A DNA stretch of 64,000 bases from an uncultured Porphyromonadaceae bacterium (GCA_947649495.1 CANSRU010000013.1:1-64000), one strand, 5' to 3'. Counted from the first letter of the stretch, positions 15,952-25,788 are shown. Translations and numbers: made by a program. Notes: generated by a model not told the origin, from the letters alone.

Positions 15952-18579
15952 TTAGAACTCCTGACCGAGAATGAAGTGGAAGTGGCTTCCACCACGCTGA
16001 CCGAACACCTTGTCGAAACCATAGGCCCAGTCAATACCCATCATACCCACCATCGGGAGGAATATACGCAGACCGACACCGGCCGAACGTTTCAGGTCAA
16101 ACGGACTGAAGTCCTTTACATCTGTCCACGCGTTACCACCTTCGAGGAAAGCAAGACCATAGATGGTGGTTGAAGTCTGCAACATGAACGGGAAGTGCAG
16201 TTCCATGCCAAGTCGGGTATATGCATATCCCTCGCGGCCCCACGGAGTGAGAGCACCGTTATCGTAACCGCGCAATCCGATGGTCTCGGTAGCGTATGTA
16301 TAGGAACCTGTCATACCGTCGCCACCCACATAGAATGTCTCGAACGGCGATTTGAGATACTTGTTGTAGCTGCCGAGCAGACCGAAATCAGCACGTGTCA
16401 TCAACACCAGTGTCCATTGGCCGTTGGGGTCGGTAAGCGGAGTGTATGTGCGGCTCTTGAATTTAAGCTTCCAATACTCTATCCACTTGTAGAGTTCCTT
16501 CTTTGACTCGGTGGTGTTCTCATCGTAGAGTTTCTTCCAATCTTTCTTGCCGAACAAAGCTGCCGGAGGAGTAAGCTGGAGACTCAGCGAGAATTGCGAA
16601 CCGCGGCGGGTGTAGAGCGGGTTGTCGAGCGAGTTTCGGGCAAGTGTAAGTCCGAGCACAAGCGAATTCGACGTACCGTTGTTCATATAATACAGATATT
16701 CCCAGTTCTTGAGGTAATACCAGTTGTAGGAAAGTTCTGTCTGGAATGTGAAATAGTCATCCGGCCAGCTGAGACGCTTGCCGAATCCCACAGTCACGCC
16801 AAGCATCTGCAACACCTTATTGGGGTCGTAGGCATTGTTTATGCTGTTCTGATAGTAATCCGAGCCATAACCGTAGTTGTAACCATAACCGTAGTTATTG
16901 TAAAGCCACGGATTTGACCAGTTGCTGTTGTAATACGATGAGTTCACACCGGTCTGACGGCTGTAGTAGGCCGATACCGACAGCGAGTTAGGACGCTTGC
17001 CGCCGAACCATGGATCGAGGAACGAGATGCTGTAGGCCTGATAATAGCGGGCGTTGGTCTGGGCTGAGATGGTGAATGTCTGTCCCTCGCCCTGAGGTAT
17101 GAGACCTTTGTAGGAACTTGGATGGAACAGATTCTTGATGGAGAAATTGGTGAATTTGAGTGCGAGTTTACCTATCACACCGGTCTGACCCCATCCGAGC
17201 GAGAATTCTATCTGGTCGTTGGCTTTAGACTCAAGATTGAACACAATGTCTACTGTACCGTTTTCTTCGTTCGGTTCAGGACGTATATCCATATTCTCGG
17301 GATTGAAATGGCCGGTCTGCGCAATCTCTCGTGCCGAACGCATCAGGTCGTCCTTGCTGAACAGCTCACCCGGTTTCACACGGAGTTCACGGCGTATCAC
17401 CTTTTCATAAAGACGGTCGTTACCGTTTATCACCACATTGTTGATTCTGGCCTGCGGTCCCTCCACCATACGCATCTCCAGGTCTATGGAGTCGCCATGC
17501 ACGTTGCGTTCAATAGGCACAAGGTTGTAGAACAGGTATCCTCGGTTCATATACATATTGGCCACGGCATCATCATCTTCGGTGGTGCGCTTGTTAAGAA
17601 GTTTCTGGTTGTAGACATCGCCACGCTTTATCCCGAGCACATCGTTAAGCAGCTCAGTGGGATAGATGGTGTTGCCCACCCACGATATATCGTTGATATA
17701 ATACTTCTTTCCCTCCTCGAGAGAGATGTACACGTCTACAGTCTTGTCATCGTACGGCACCACGCTGTCGGCCAATATCTTGGCATCGCGGTAACCCTTT
17801 TCGTTATATTTATTGATTATACGGTTAAGGTCATCACGATAGTCGCTTTCCACAAATTTCTTCTGCTTGAAAAGATTGAGAAGTTTGTTTTTCTCATTCG
17901 TTTTCTTCATAACACGCTGCAGGGCGTTGTCGCTCAGCACCTCATTACCATCGATATATATCTTGTGAACTTTCACTTTCGAGTTCTTATTGATATTGAT
18001 ATCGACTATCATTTCATTCTTCGCCGAAAGATCCTCGTGAAGGGTAATCTTCACATCGGCATTACCGAAACCCTTGTCGGCAAAATATTTCTTAATTACA
18101 GCCTCGGCCCGGTTCACTATATTCTGCGTGATATGGTTGCCCACATGAAGCTGAAGGCGTTCCTGAAGATCGTCGCGCTCACCCTTTTTAACACCATAAT
18201 AGTTAACTGCCGATATTCTGGGCTGCTGACGCAGGTTGAGCGTTATATAGGCCTTGTCGCCAACAATCTTGTCCACCACAATCTGCACTTGGCTGAACAA
18301 TGTCTGACGCCACAGGCGCTTGGCTGCCGCCGTGAGTTCCGGACCGGGGATATCAATGCGCTCGCCGACTTTAAGCCCTGAATAGCCTATCACAATAAAA
18401 TCATCGTAATTATCCGCTCCCTTCACCGAGATTCCGGCAATCTCGTAGGTGCGGGGAATGCCGGTGAATATGATATTGGGCTTGAATACGGTATCTGTGG
18501 CGGTGGCCGACTGTGCCTTTACAGAGGCTGTTGAAGCCAAAAGCAGCAAGGACATTATCAGCAGTAGCTTGTTACGCAT
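15952..18579 (-). CDS. bamA: BamA outer-membrane protein assembly factor
   Basis: Omp85-family insertase that folds beta-barrel proteins into the outer membrane. The 875-residue protein has a signal peptide (cleavage near VKAQ), several POTRA domains across about residues 40-440 and a 16-strand barrel ending in a C-terminal aromatic residue (FHFILGQEF). The conserved lid-loop motif appears as IGLRGYDNG. A Tyr/Gly/Asn-rich surface-loop insertion at about residues 565-590 (repeated YGYGYNYG) is unlike enterobacterial BamA. The order porG-like, uppS, bamA, skp, skp is conserved across Bacteroidetes. It starts 48 bp after uppS. Confidence 0.95.
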   Translation of the reverse strand: MRNKLLLIMSLLLLASTASVKAQSATATDTVFKPNIIFTGIPRTYEIAGISVKGADNYDDFIVIGYSGLKVGERIDIPGPELTAAAKRLWRQTLFSQVQIVVDKIVGDKAYITLNLRQQPRISAVNYYGVKKGERDDLQERLQLHVGNHITQNIVNRAEAVIKKYFADKGFGNADVKITLHEDLSAKNEMIVDININKNSKVKVHKIYIDGNEVLSDNALQRVMKKTNEKNKLLNLFKQKKFVESDYRDDLNRIINKYNEKGYRDAKILADSVVPYDDKTVDVYISLEEGKKYYINDISWVGNTIYPTELLNDVLGIKRGDVYNQKLLNKRTTEDDDAVANMYMNRGYLFYNLVPIERNVHGDSIDLEMRMVEGPQARINNVVINGNDRLYEKVIRRELRVKPGELFSKDDLMRSAREIAQTGHFNPENMDIRPEPNEENGTVDIVFNLESKANDQIEFSLGWGQTGVIGKLALKFTNFSIKNLFHPSSYKGLIPQGEGQTFTISAQTNARYYQAYSISFLDPWFGGKRPNSLSVSAYYSRQTGVNSSYYNSNWSNPWLYNNYGYGYNYGYGSDYYQNSINNAYDPNKVLQMLGVTVGFGKRLSWPDDYFTFQTELSYNWYYLKNWEYLYYMNNGTSNSLVLGLTLARNSLDNPLYTRRGSQFSLSLQLTPPAALFGKKDWKKLYDENTTESKKELYKWIEYWKLKFKSRTYTPLTDPNGQWTLVLMTRADFGLLGSYNKYLKSPFETFYVGGDGMTGSYTYATETIGLRGYDNGALTPWGREGYAYTRLGMELHFPFMLQTSTTIYGLAFLEGGNAWTDVKDFSPFDLKRSAGVGLRIFLPMVGMMGIDWAYGFDKVFGQRGGSHFHFILGQEF

Positions 18580-18627
18580 AATATGATGTTTGTATATATA
18601 GTTTTTATATTATAGGTCAGTTTATTA

Positions 18628-19374
18628 TCAGTTGGCAACCTGTTCCGAGGTCTTGCCGAAACGACGTTCGCGAGATTGATAGTCAATTATAGCGGCATAG
18701 AATGTTTCCTCATCGAAATCAGGCCAATATTTATCGGTAAAATATAATTCCGAATAAGCTATCTGCCAAAGCAGGAAATTGCTTACCCGCTCATCGCCAC
18801 CGGTACGTATAAGCAAATCGGGATCCGGCATTCCGGCTGTGGTAAGATACGACGACAGCATATCCTCACTTATGTCGGACACTTCGATGCGTCCCGACAC
18901 GGCATCCGATGCCATCTTTCGGGCGGCTTCTGCCAACTCCCACCTCGAAGAATAGCTCAGGGCCAGATTAACCCGCACCCCACTGCATGCCGAGGTCGAC
19001 TCTATGCTCCGGAGCAGACTCGCCTGACTTTCGGGTGAAAGGCGTGCAAAATCACCAATCACGCCGAGACGCACATTATTTGCTATCATACCGGGAGTCT
19101 CTCTCTCAAGAGCCACCACAATCAGATTCAGCAACGCATCCACCTCCTCCTTTGGCCGATTCCAGTTTTCGGTGGAGAAAGCATAGAGCGTAAGATAGCC
19201 AATACCTGCCTTTGAGGCTGCCTCAATCACCCGGCGCACAGCCTCCACACCGGCCACATGCCCGCGTGTTCTTTCCAGTCCGCGCGCCTTAGCCCACCGG
19301 CCGTTGCCGTCCATTATCACGGCTACATGCTCCGGCACCTTGCTGCTGTCTATCAATTCAAGCTGAGACTTCAT
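18628..19374 (-). CDS. uppS: Undecaprenyl diphosphate synthase (cis-prenyltransferase)
   Basis: Condenses isopentenyl diphosphate onto farnesyl diphosphate to make C55-PP, the lipid carrier for peptidoglycan, O-antigen and capsule. Motifs are complete: MDGNGRWAKARG with catalytic D22, FSTENWNRP, and DLLIRTGGDERVSNFLLWQ followed by AYSELYF. At 248 residues it is the standard length. It sits between the porG-like gene (53 bp upstream) and bamA (48 bp downstream) in a minus-strand operon joining envelope lipid and outer-membrane assembly. Confidence 0.95.
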   Translation of the reverse strand: MKSQLELIDSSKVPEHVAVIMDGNGRWAKARGLERTRGHVAGVEAVRRVIEAASKAGIGYLTLYAFSTENWNRPKEEVDALLNLIVVALERETPGMIANNVRLGVIGDFARLSPESQASLLRSIESTSACSGVRVNLALSYSSRWELAEAARKMASDAVSGRIEVSDISEDMLSSYLTTAGMPDPDLLIRTGGDERVSNFLLWQIAYSELYFTDKYWPDFDEETFYAAIIDYQSRERRFGKTSEQVAN

Positions 19375-19427
19375 TGCTTATTATGAGATTCTGATTGGCT
19401 ATCTATATTGGTTTATCTGTATCTGAT

Positions 19428-20135
19428 TCAATCTATACGGTGACATGTCACACATCGGGGGCCGAATTCGAAACTTATACCCACCGTAAGAGTTGAATAC
19501 CAGTCTGTATTTTTAAGAAATGAGCTTTTTATCTGATACAGGTCGGTCAACTCCTTGCTGTCTACCTTATCGCCAAACACCTTGGTCATTGTAAACTCGG
19601 CATTGAGATTAACCCGTCGGCTCAACTTATAGCGGACTCCGACACCCATCGGAATGTTCAGACCCGCATACGAGCCGTCGCGTGTGCTGGATAATGTCAC
19701 TCCCACACCTACTGCGAGAAATGGCGACCATCTCCGCAAACGCTTGTAGGTCTCACCTATACCGAAGGCAAAGAAGTTGCACTCGCCCCGAAATCCGAGG
19801 TCGTACACCGTTGATTTGAAGTCGTATTGCGCTCCTCCGGGCAACACATTTTCAAAATCGGCGGTATTCCCGCTCAACGAAGCTGCTGTGAGCTGCGCAC
19901 GCACGCTCCAGCGACTATCAAACAGATACCGCATGGATATATTCCCGGCAAAACCGGGATGCTTGAACATGTTACTGGTATTGGCATCGCCAAGATAACC
20001 GCTCATGCCCACACCGGCACCGAGGTCAAACTTATAGTTCTCCACATCGCCCGACTGAGCAAATATAGCACCGATGCCCGCCACAAAAGTGACGAGCACG
20101 CACAATAATTTCTTTCTATGGACAGCTAATGCCAA
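19428..20135 (-). CDS. DUF6089/PorG-like outer-membrane protein
   Basis: Predicted outer-membrane beta-barrel, 235 residues, with a signal peptide ending near IFAQ and an 8-10 strand barrel pattern (FDLGAGVGMSGYLGD, WSPFLAVGVGVTL, TDWYSTLTVGISFEFG). In Porphyromonas gingivalis the syntenic gene before uppS-bamA-skp-skp is porG, a component of the type IX secretion machinery. No other T9SS gene occurs here, so a general barrel role is equally possible. No in-frame ATG exists between the previous stop and the conserved region; the start is probably TTG at 20135, which gives a plausible signal peptide. It follows the DUF6242 gene by 25 bp. Confidence 0.75.
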   Translation of the reverse strand: MALAVHRKKLLCVLVTFVAGIGAIFAQSGDVENYKFDLGAGVGMSGYLGDANTSNMFKHPGFAGNISMRYLFDSRWSVRAQLTAASLSGNTADFENVLPGGAQYDFKSTVYDLGFRGECNFFAFGIGETYKRLRRWSPFLAVGVGVTLSSTRDGSYAGLNIPMGVGVRYKLSRRVNLNAEFTMTKVFGDKVDSKELTDLYQIKSSFLKNTDWYSTLTVGISFEFGPRCVTCHRID

Positions 20136-20160
20136 TATATATCGCTTTACTATATTCAGA

Positions 20161-21687
20161 TTATTGAAGTGGTTTGAATGTCAACCGGTTTATCACGCCT
20201 CGCCATATTGCATTATTAAGAGAGCCGTCTGATTTAACACCGCCGAACATATAGATATATGGACATTCCCAGTCCTCAATGGGTGCCGTAGCGCGACTCG
20301 CACCCGAAACCACCTTGAACCACGACGGGAGCTGCGGCATGCCAAAATCACACCATCCTCTTGCAGCAACCGCCTGACTTCCGATACTCATCTCCGTGCT
20401 CATAACCACAGGCTGCGCATAGCATACGGCAGTTATATTCTCGGGCAACTGCATCAGGACACCGGCTTTAACCCAGTGTACACCGCGGTCCACGGATGTG
20501 TACACCTGCCGCGAGCAGGCACCATCCTCATTTTTGCCACCTATCGCAAGAAGAGTAGTATGCTCGGTAACCACCCAATTGGATGCCGTCTTAAACGTAA
20601 AATAAGGAACAACGGCTACGCCTTCCATCGGAGGAATGCCATTTATCGTTGATTTAGCCCATTCGCTACCATCGTAAGCCCAGGCATCGCCACAAAGAGA
20701 GCCATCCGCTTTCACTCCGCCGAGCACGACCATCATAGGCGAATCAGACCATTTACTTGTATACACCAGAGCGTCGCTTGTGCCTTCAACAGGGCAATCG
20801 GCATCAACAGCCACATCTGTAGTGGCCGGATATGTCACATGAGCGAAGTCGCCGGCAGCATTCTGCCTGTTGCCCACTACTACATCGCCGTAGCCACCAT
20901 ATATATAATGCATTTTCACGCCAGTATCGCTCCATGTGCTTCCGGCATCGCCCGATTTATACAGGGCATCGCCCGCACCAACCACATAAAGCGCGCTTTC
21001 GGTAGCGGTAAGTGTCTCAAGTTTCACTCCTGAAGGCAAAGTCACTGCCGACACCTGCCATGCATTGGCAGCTATATTCTGAGTGGTGGCGCGGTTTGCC
21101 GAAGTTCCATCAGAGGTAAAGCACAGCACTTCGCCATTAAGTTCCACTGTTTTCTGAGCCGTTGGGGCTGACAGATTCGAGGGAAGAGCGGCAAGAGCAC
21201 TCTCACCCCAACTCAGCGAATCGGGCTTCATCTTGTGGACATTAACCTTAATTGTATATTGCCGTTCCACCTCTTCGTTGTGCGACACGAGACGCAATTT
21301 GACAAATCCGCGTGAAAAGTCTATTGAATCTGTGGAATTGGTCAGATAGTTGACAATCGTATCCGCACCGGTCGACCCCGGCATGGTTATCTCCGCTTTC
21401 TTCACGGCCGAAAGTCCCATTTCCACCTGCAGGCGGTTCACTTTGGTTCCAAGAGGCAAAGAGTCGGCATTGAACACCTCAGCCCGGTCAAGATCGATTG
21501 AGAAGAACACCGAATCAAGATTCACGAGCACACTGTCGTTAGCTCGCAGGTTGAATGAGTTTATGGCCACAGCATATTCCTCGCTGGTATCATAGTCCAT
21601 CTTTTCATCATCGTCTTCATTACACGAGACAAAAGCGAACGACATAAATGCGGCAACGAGCAGATATAGGGAAGTCTTTCTATTCAT
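20161..21687 (-). CDS. DUF6242-type lipoprotein with beta-propeller-like C-terminus
   Basis: Exported lipoprotein of 508 residues with lipobox FVSC followed by an acidic NEDDDEK export signal. The N-terminal part (about 35-150) looks like an Ig/cadherin-like fold. From about residue 160 there are recurring segments resembling Kelch/propeller blades (MVVLGGVKADGSLCGDAWAY, LLAIGGKNEDGACSRQVYTS, IYMFGGVKSDGSLNNAIWRG), each with a GG-x-x-x-x-G pattern. Such genes are common beside DUF6089-uppS-bamA in Bacteroidales; the function is unknown. It is the first gene of this minus-strand operon, with a minus-7 element at 21709-21716. Confidence 0.78.
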   Translation of the reverse strand: MNRKTSLYLLVAAFMSFAFVSCNEDDDEKMDYDTSEEYAVAINSFNLRANDSVLVNLDSVFFSIDLDRAEVFNADSLPLGTKVNRLQVEMGLSAVKKAEITMPGSTGADTIVNYLTNSTDSIDFSRGFVKLRLVSHNEEVERQYTIKVNVHKMKPDSLSWGESALAALPSNLSAPTAQKTVELNGEVLCFTSDGTSANRATTQNIAANAWQVSAVTLPSGVKLETLTATESALYVVGAGDALYKSGDAGSTWSDTGVKMHYIYGGYGDVVVGNRQNAAGDFAHVTYPATTDVAVDADCPVEGTSDALVYTSKWSDSPMMVVLGGVKADGSLCGDAWAYDGSEWAKSTINGIPPMEGVAVVPYFTFKTASNWVVTEHTTLLAIGGKNEDGACSRQVYTSVDRGVHWVKAGVLMQLPENITAVCYAQPVVMSTEMSIGSQAVAARGWCDFGMPQLPSWFKVVSGASRATAPIEDWECPYIYMFGGVKSDGSLNNAIWRGVINRLTFKPLQ

Positions 21688-21708
21688 AAAGCATTATTTT
21701 TCAACTTG

Positions 21709-21716
21709 CAAAGTTA
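21709..21716 (-). promoter_or_regulatory. Minus-7 element before the DUF6242-uppS-bamA operon
   Basis: TAACTTTG on the minus strand, 22 bp from the ATG. No clear minus-33 box. Confidence 0.5.
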
Positions 21717-21837
21717 ACAACATTTTCATTATAAGCTGTCCTTATAAAGTTAAATTTAGTAACAGGTCAATCCTTGCATGCCCACAAATGTAGCATACTG
21801 TTGACTATCAAGCAACCTCAACCAGGCTTACACACCT

Positions 21838-22902
21838 CTATTTCAAGACAGACCGCGGATTTTTAACATTGATTACCACATTCCCGTCAACAGTGGCTGC
21901 CGACACCTCTCCGGCCGGAATATCCACTTTGCCATACCCTTTTTCACCGAGCGTTACCGATTGCGCCACTTCCACACGGGCCTCATCCCATAAGCCACTG
22001 CTTATAAATGCCCCAAGCACCGATGCGCCACCCTCTACGAGCACCGAAGTAATCCCGCTCCTCCACAGAGTGTCCACCACATCCCGCACCGAGGCATCGG
22101 GAGCACACTGCACCACTCGCACATCCGCAGGCAAGTCCTCACGGTTGACCGACGACACATACAGCACATTTCCTCCCGAAAACACCTGCGCATCGGCCCC
22201 GACACGTCCGCGCCTGTCCACCACCACTTTCAAAGGATTTGCACCGGCCAGACACCTGACATCCAGACGTGGATTATCGGAAAGCACAGTACCCGCCCCC
22301 ACTAATATAGCCTGATGCTCCGCCCTGAGCTTATGCACCGGCAGCGTGGAGAGCGGCGTTGAGAATCCTACCGGCGCCGGACTGCCGCCTGTTCCCGACA
22401 TTCCCATATAGCCATCTGAACTTTGCGCCCATTTGAGTGTGATATATGGCCGCTGAAGTGTATGCGCGGTAATAAACGCCTTGTTAAGCGCCCTGCATTC
22501 ATCCTCAAGCACTCCGGCCACCACCTCCACACCGGCTTCGCGTAGCATCGCTATGCCACGTCCGCTCACACGCTCGTTGGGGTCCATACATCCCACCACC
22601 ACACGCGGTATCCCCGTTCCTATTATCAATTTTGCACATGGAGGCGTTTTGCCATAGTGCGAACATGGTTCAAGTGTGACATACATGGTGCTTTCCGTGA
22701 GCAATGCCCTATCGGCATCACACACCGAGCGCACGGCATTGACCTCGGCGTGCGGGCCGCCGCAACGGCGATGAAACCCCTCGCCTATCACCCTGTCGCC
22801 ATTGACTATCACGGCTCCCACCATAGGATTCGGGGCTGTAAACCCTCGTCCACGTGCAGCGAGCTGCAACGCACGGCGCATATAAATCTCTTTTACTTCC
22901 AA
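21838..22902 (-). CDS. ribD: Bifunctional riboflavin deaminase/reductase RibD
   Basis: Catalyses two steps of riboflavin synthesis: deamination of the diaminopyrimidine and reduction of its ribosyl side chain. The N-terminal deaminase has HAE (H51, E53) and C80/C89 in PCSHYGKTPPC for zinc. The C-terminal reductase (about residue 150 on) has KWAQSSDGYMG, LVGAGTVLSDNPRLDVR and VEGGASVLGAF. It has 354 residues. The start overlaps the 3' end of ispG by 10 bp, so it is translationally coupled to it. No FMN riboswitch is visible, consistent with an internal operon position; the other rib genes are elsewhere. Confidence 0.94.
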   Translation of the reverse strand: MEVKEIYMRRALQLAARGRGFTAPNPMVGAVIVNGDRVIGEGFHRRCGGPHAEVNAVRSVCDADRALLTESTMYVTLEPCSHYGKTPPCAKLIIGTGIPRVVVGCMDPNERVSGRGIAMLREAGVEVVAGVLEDECRALNKAFITAHTLQRPYITLKWAQSSDGYMGMSGTGGSPAPVGFSTPLSTLPVHKLRAEHQAILVGAGTVLSDNPRLDVRCLAGANPLKVVVDRRGRVGADAQVFSGGNVLYVSSVNREDLPADVRVVQCAPDASVRDVVDTLWRSGITSVLVEGGASVLGAFISSGLWDEARVEVAQSVTLGEKGYGKVDIPAGEVSAATVDGNVVINVKNPRSVLK

Positions 22903-24593
22903 TCGCCTTCACGTTTTATCAGTTCCACCAACCGCTCCACGGCCTCTTCTGCCGGAATGTTTTTCTCCACACACTCCTTCCCTTTGTATAGACTTATCTT
23001 GCCTACACCGGCGCCTACATATCCGTAATCGGCATCGGCCATCTCACCGGGGCCGTTGACAATACATCCCATCACACCTATTTTCAATCCTTTCAGATGG
23101 GAGGTAGCCTCCTTCACCCGGGCCAATGTGGTCTGAAGGTCGAACAACGTGCGTCCACAACCCGGGCATGCCACATATTCGGTTCTGGTGATACGTAAAC
23201 GGGCCGACTGCAAGATACCGAACGCAAGCCGTGCCGACTGCCCGGGAGTCAAGGCGTCGCTCTCTATCATAAGTCCGTCGGCAAATCCACTCATCAACAG
23301 CGAACCGCAATCGACTGAGGCACGGATTACTGCCTCATCAGCCGAAACTCCGTCATACCTTACCGAAACGACTACCGGATTACCTACTCCGGCCGACATC
23401 AATTTATGGAATGCAGCTTTCAGTTCACCTGAACGGTTGGCATGGCGCGAGGATAGCAATATTATCTCATCGGGAGCTATTTCAGGCACATTGCATAAAA
23501 GTTCAGAAGCATCCACAGCCCTGAATTTCAGATGGGAATCATTCAGGAACACATCCGGCTTACAATCGGATGGATATGCGGCACCGCAATCTTCAGCCAC
23601 CACTACGGGAACATTTCTGCCGCCGATATTTCCCACTGCGACAGTCACACGGCGGTCGGGCATCACCGGGTCGTAGCCTTCGGCATATCCACCCTCTATA
23701 TGCCGCGCATCAGCGCAGGTGGCCACATAGTCCACCAAAGCACGTGCCACAGGCAGCTCACATTCCGGGTCCTCGCTGAGCGACACCCTTATAGTATCAC
23801 CTACACCCTCGGCAAGCAATGTCCCTATACCCACAGCCGATTTCACTCTACCATCCTCACCGTCGCCGGCCTCCGTCACTCCGAGATGCAGCGGATAGTG
23901 CATATCTTCAGCATCCATGGCCTTGACAAGACGCCTCACCGTCTCCACCATCACCACCACATTCGAGGCCTTGATTGAGATAACCACATTACCGAAATCC
24001 ACCTTCCGGCACACGCGCAGAAACTCCATGGCGCTCTCCACCATTCCGGCGGGGGTATCGCCATACCGGCTCATTATGCGGTCGGACAGCGACCCATGGT
24101 TGACACCTATGCGTATAGCCGTGCCATGGCGCTTGCATTCAAGCACAAAAGGCTCCACCGCCGATTCCACACGTTCAAGTTCGGCGCGATATTCCTCGTC
24201 CGTATAATCTATCTTTCTGAAAGTACGCCCCGGATCTACAAAATTGCCGGGATTTATACGCACTTTCTCCACATTTGGCACAGCAGCATACGCAGCCCGG
24301 GGATTGAAATGAATGTCAGCCACCAAAGGCACATCGCATCCGGCGGCACGCATCCGGCGGCGTATCTCTCCGATATTTTCCGCCTCGCGCACGCCCTGGG
24401 CTGTGAAGCGTATATACTCCGCACCCGCCGAGGCCATACGCAGCGCCTGCGACACCGAACCGTCAGTATCCATGGTCGAGGTATTTGCCATCGACTGTAT
24501 TCTTACGGCGTTATCTCCACCAAGATGCACGCCGCCCACATTCACATCATCTGAACGGCGACGCTTGTAATCAAATACACCCATATCTTTCAT
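22893..24593 (-). CDS. ispG: 4-hydroxy-3-methylbut-2-enyl-diphosphate synthase, long form
   Basis: Penultimate step of the MEP isoprenoid pathway, converting MEcPP to HMBPP with a [4Fe-4S] cluster. The protein is 566 residues, not the about 370 of E. coli: it is the three-domain form with an inserted domain between the TIM barrel and the iron-sulfur domain, as in Bacteroidetes, Chlamydiae and plants. Cluster ligands are C476 and C479 in ACPGCGRTLF, C510 in GVMGCIVNGPGE, and E517. The start may be M1 or M4. It lies 22 bp after purE and overlaps ribD. With uppS it indicates MEP-derived undecaprenyl phosphate. Confidence 0.94.
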   Translation of the reverse strand: MKDMGVFDYKRRRSDDVNVGGVHLGGDNAVRIQSMANTSTMDTDGSVSQALRMASAGAEYIRFTAQGVREAENIGEIRRRMRAAGCDVPLVADIHFNPRAAYAAVPNVEKVRINPGNFVDPGRTFRKIDYTDEEYRAELERVESAVEPFVLECKRHGTAIRIGVNHGSLSDRIMSRYGDTPAGMVESAMEFLRVCRKVDFGNVVISIKASNVVVMVETVRRLVKAMDAEDMHYPLHLGVTEAGDGEDGRVKSAVGIGTLLAEGVGDTIRVSLSEDPECELPVARALVDYVATCADARHIEGGYAEGYDPVMPDRRVTVAVGNIGGRNVPVVVAEDCGAAYPSDCKPDVFLNDSHLKFRAVDASELLCNVPEIAPDEIILLSSRHANRSGELKAAFHKLMSAGVGNPVVVSVRYDGVSADEAVIRASVDCGSLLMSGFADGLMIESDALTPGQSARLAFGILQSARLRITRTEYVACPGCGRTLFDLQTTLARVKEATSHLKGLKIGVMGCIVNGPGEMADADYGYVGAGVGKISLYKGKECVEKNIPAEEAVERLVELIKREGDWK

Positions 24594-24615
24594 GCTGCAT
24601 GCCCGCGCATGCCTA

Positions 24616-25122
24616 TCAATTTGTCTTAAAATTGTACTTTACGTTTTTCAGTTCGGCATTAACCTTAACTATCTTCTCGACCAGCCCGGAACGGTAGTCG
24701 GAAAAGCGCTTGTTCACACCGGCATCCGACAGGGCGAGAATCTGTGTGGCGAGAATTCCCGCATTCATTCCGCCGTCAATACCCACTGTCGCCACAGCTA
24801 TGCCGGGAGGCATCTGAACGATAGACAGCAACGCATCGCGGCCATCGAGCGACGAACTTATAGGCACGCCCACCACCGGCACCGGAGTCATGGCAGCTAT
24901 CACACCGGGGAGAGCGGCAGCCATACCGGCGCCCGCTATTATCACCTTTATGCCCCTGCCTTCTGCATTGCGTGCAAAGGCCTCAACCTCAGCAGGAGTA
25001 CGATGTGCCGATAAGGCATTCATTTCAAACGGAATCTCCATCGAATCAAGAAACTTCGCGGCTTTTTCCATAATAGGCAGATCTGATATGCTGCCCATGA
25101 TAATGCTCACTTTTGGTTCCAT
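24616..25122 (-). CDS. purE: N5-carboxyaminoimidazole ribonucleotide mutase
   Basis: Purine biosynthesis: rearranges N5-CAIR to CAIR. Class I PurE of 168 residues with the signatures IIMGSISDLPIM (7-18), SAHRTP around residue 38 and GAGMAAALPGVIA in the active site. Residues GIDGGMNAGILA follow as usual. It sits in a minus-strand operon rpoN, PAP2-like, purE, ispG, ribD; the gap to the upstream gene is 34 bp. Confidence 0.93.
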   Translation of the reverse strand: MEPKVSIIMGSISDLPIMEKAAKFLDSMEIPFEMNALSAHRTPAEVEAFARNAEGRGIKVIIAGAGMAAALPGVIAAMTPVPVVGVPISSSLDGRDALLSIVQMPPGIAVATVGIDGGMNAGILATQILALSDAGVNKRFSDYRSGLVEKIVKVNAELKNVKYNFKTN

Positions 25123-25156
25123 ATCTCTTTATATTTGTATTGATTTTTTCTATTTT

Positions 25157-25765
25157 TCACAACAACGACAGTAGATAGACACATATAAATCCATTCAGGC
25201 CACCTGCCATCACCTGCCACTCGGTATGTCGCTGCAAGCCGATTCTCGATGTGGCCACCATTCCGGTCAACAAAACCACAACCACCAACGGCCACAGCAT
25301 ATCCACCGCCGCATATCCGCCGGCCGTGATTCTGAAAACCATGGCGAGCAGGCCACCCATTCCGGCGGCATGGGCGCTGATTTTCCACCAGCGGTTCACC
25401 ACCAGCGATATTATGGTAGCGGCAACCGCTCCCGCCATAAATCCCACCATCCACACCGGGGCGTGCGCCTTGTAAAGATACACTGTGCAGGCTCCGTAGC
25501 TCAGCACCGCAATCACAAACGGCACCGTGCGTTCGGTGCGCTCATTTAACGCCGGATCCTTTATAAGACCGAGTTTCCACAATCCGCAGATGGCAAAAAG
25601 CGGGACTACACACGTTATCATAAACGTCACTGCCACCACACCGACACGCACCTGCCATGGGATATGATTGAGCGTCGACACCGACAGGGCGAGCCCCACG
25701 CCATAGGTAGGCACCAGCAGCGGGCTGAACACAAACGATATTATCCTGGCTATTTTATTTATCAT
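25157..25765 (-). CDS. PAP2-superfamily-like integral membrane protein
   Basis: About six hydrophobic helices in 202 residues. The polar positions fit a divergent PAP2 lipid phosphatase: K-x-P-x-L-N-E-R-T-E-R (first motif), W-W-K-I-S-A-H-A-A-G (in place of PSGH) and S-R-I-G-L-Q-R-H-T-E-W-Q-V (third motif with the catalytic-type His). The last Asp of the third motif is not obvious. Such proteins act on undecaprenyl diphosphate, phosphatidylglycerol phosphate or lipid A phosphates; which applies here is unknown. It lies 23 bp after rpoN. Confidence 0.65.
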   Translation of the reverse strand: MINKIARIISFVFSPLLVPTYGVGLALSVSTLNHIPWQVRVGVVAVTFMITCVVPLFAICGLWKLGLIKDPALNERTERTVPFVIAVLSYGACTVYLYKAHAPVWMVGFMAGAVAATIISLVVNRWWKISAHAAGMGGLLAMVFRITAGGYAAVDMLWPLVVVVLLTGMVATSRIGLQRHTEWQVMAGGLNGFICVYLLSLL

Positions 25766-25788
25766 CCGATTAAATTTTTATGTTTTGG

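Noticed and set aside
16850-16920. Tyr/Gly-rich repeats in BamA as a possible phase-variable tract
   Set aside because: The underlying DNA is not a simple perfect tandem repeat and the frame is intact; it is a low-complexity surface loop.
17122-18381. 419-codon open frame on the plus strand opposite bamA
   Set aside because: It lies wholly antisense to bamA, shows no family motif or promoter, and arises from the codon bias of the real gene.
21838-24593. FMN riboswitch expected before ribD
   Set aside because: ribD overlaps the ispG end by 10 bp and lies inside an operon; no RFN-element sequence is seen.
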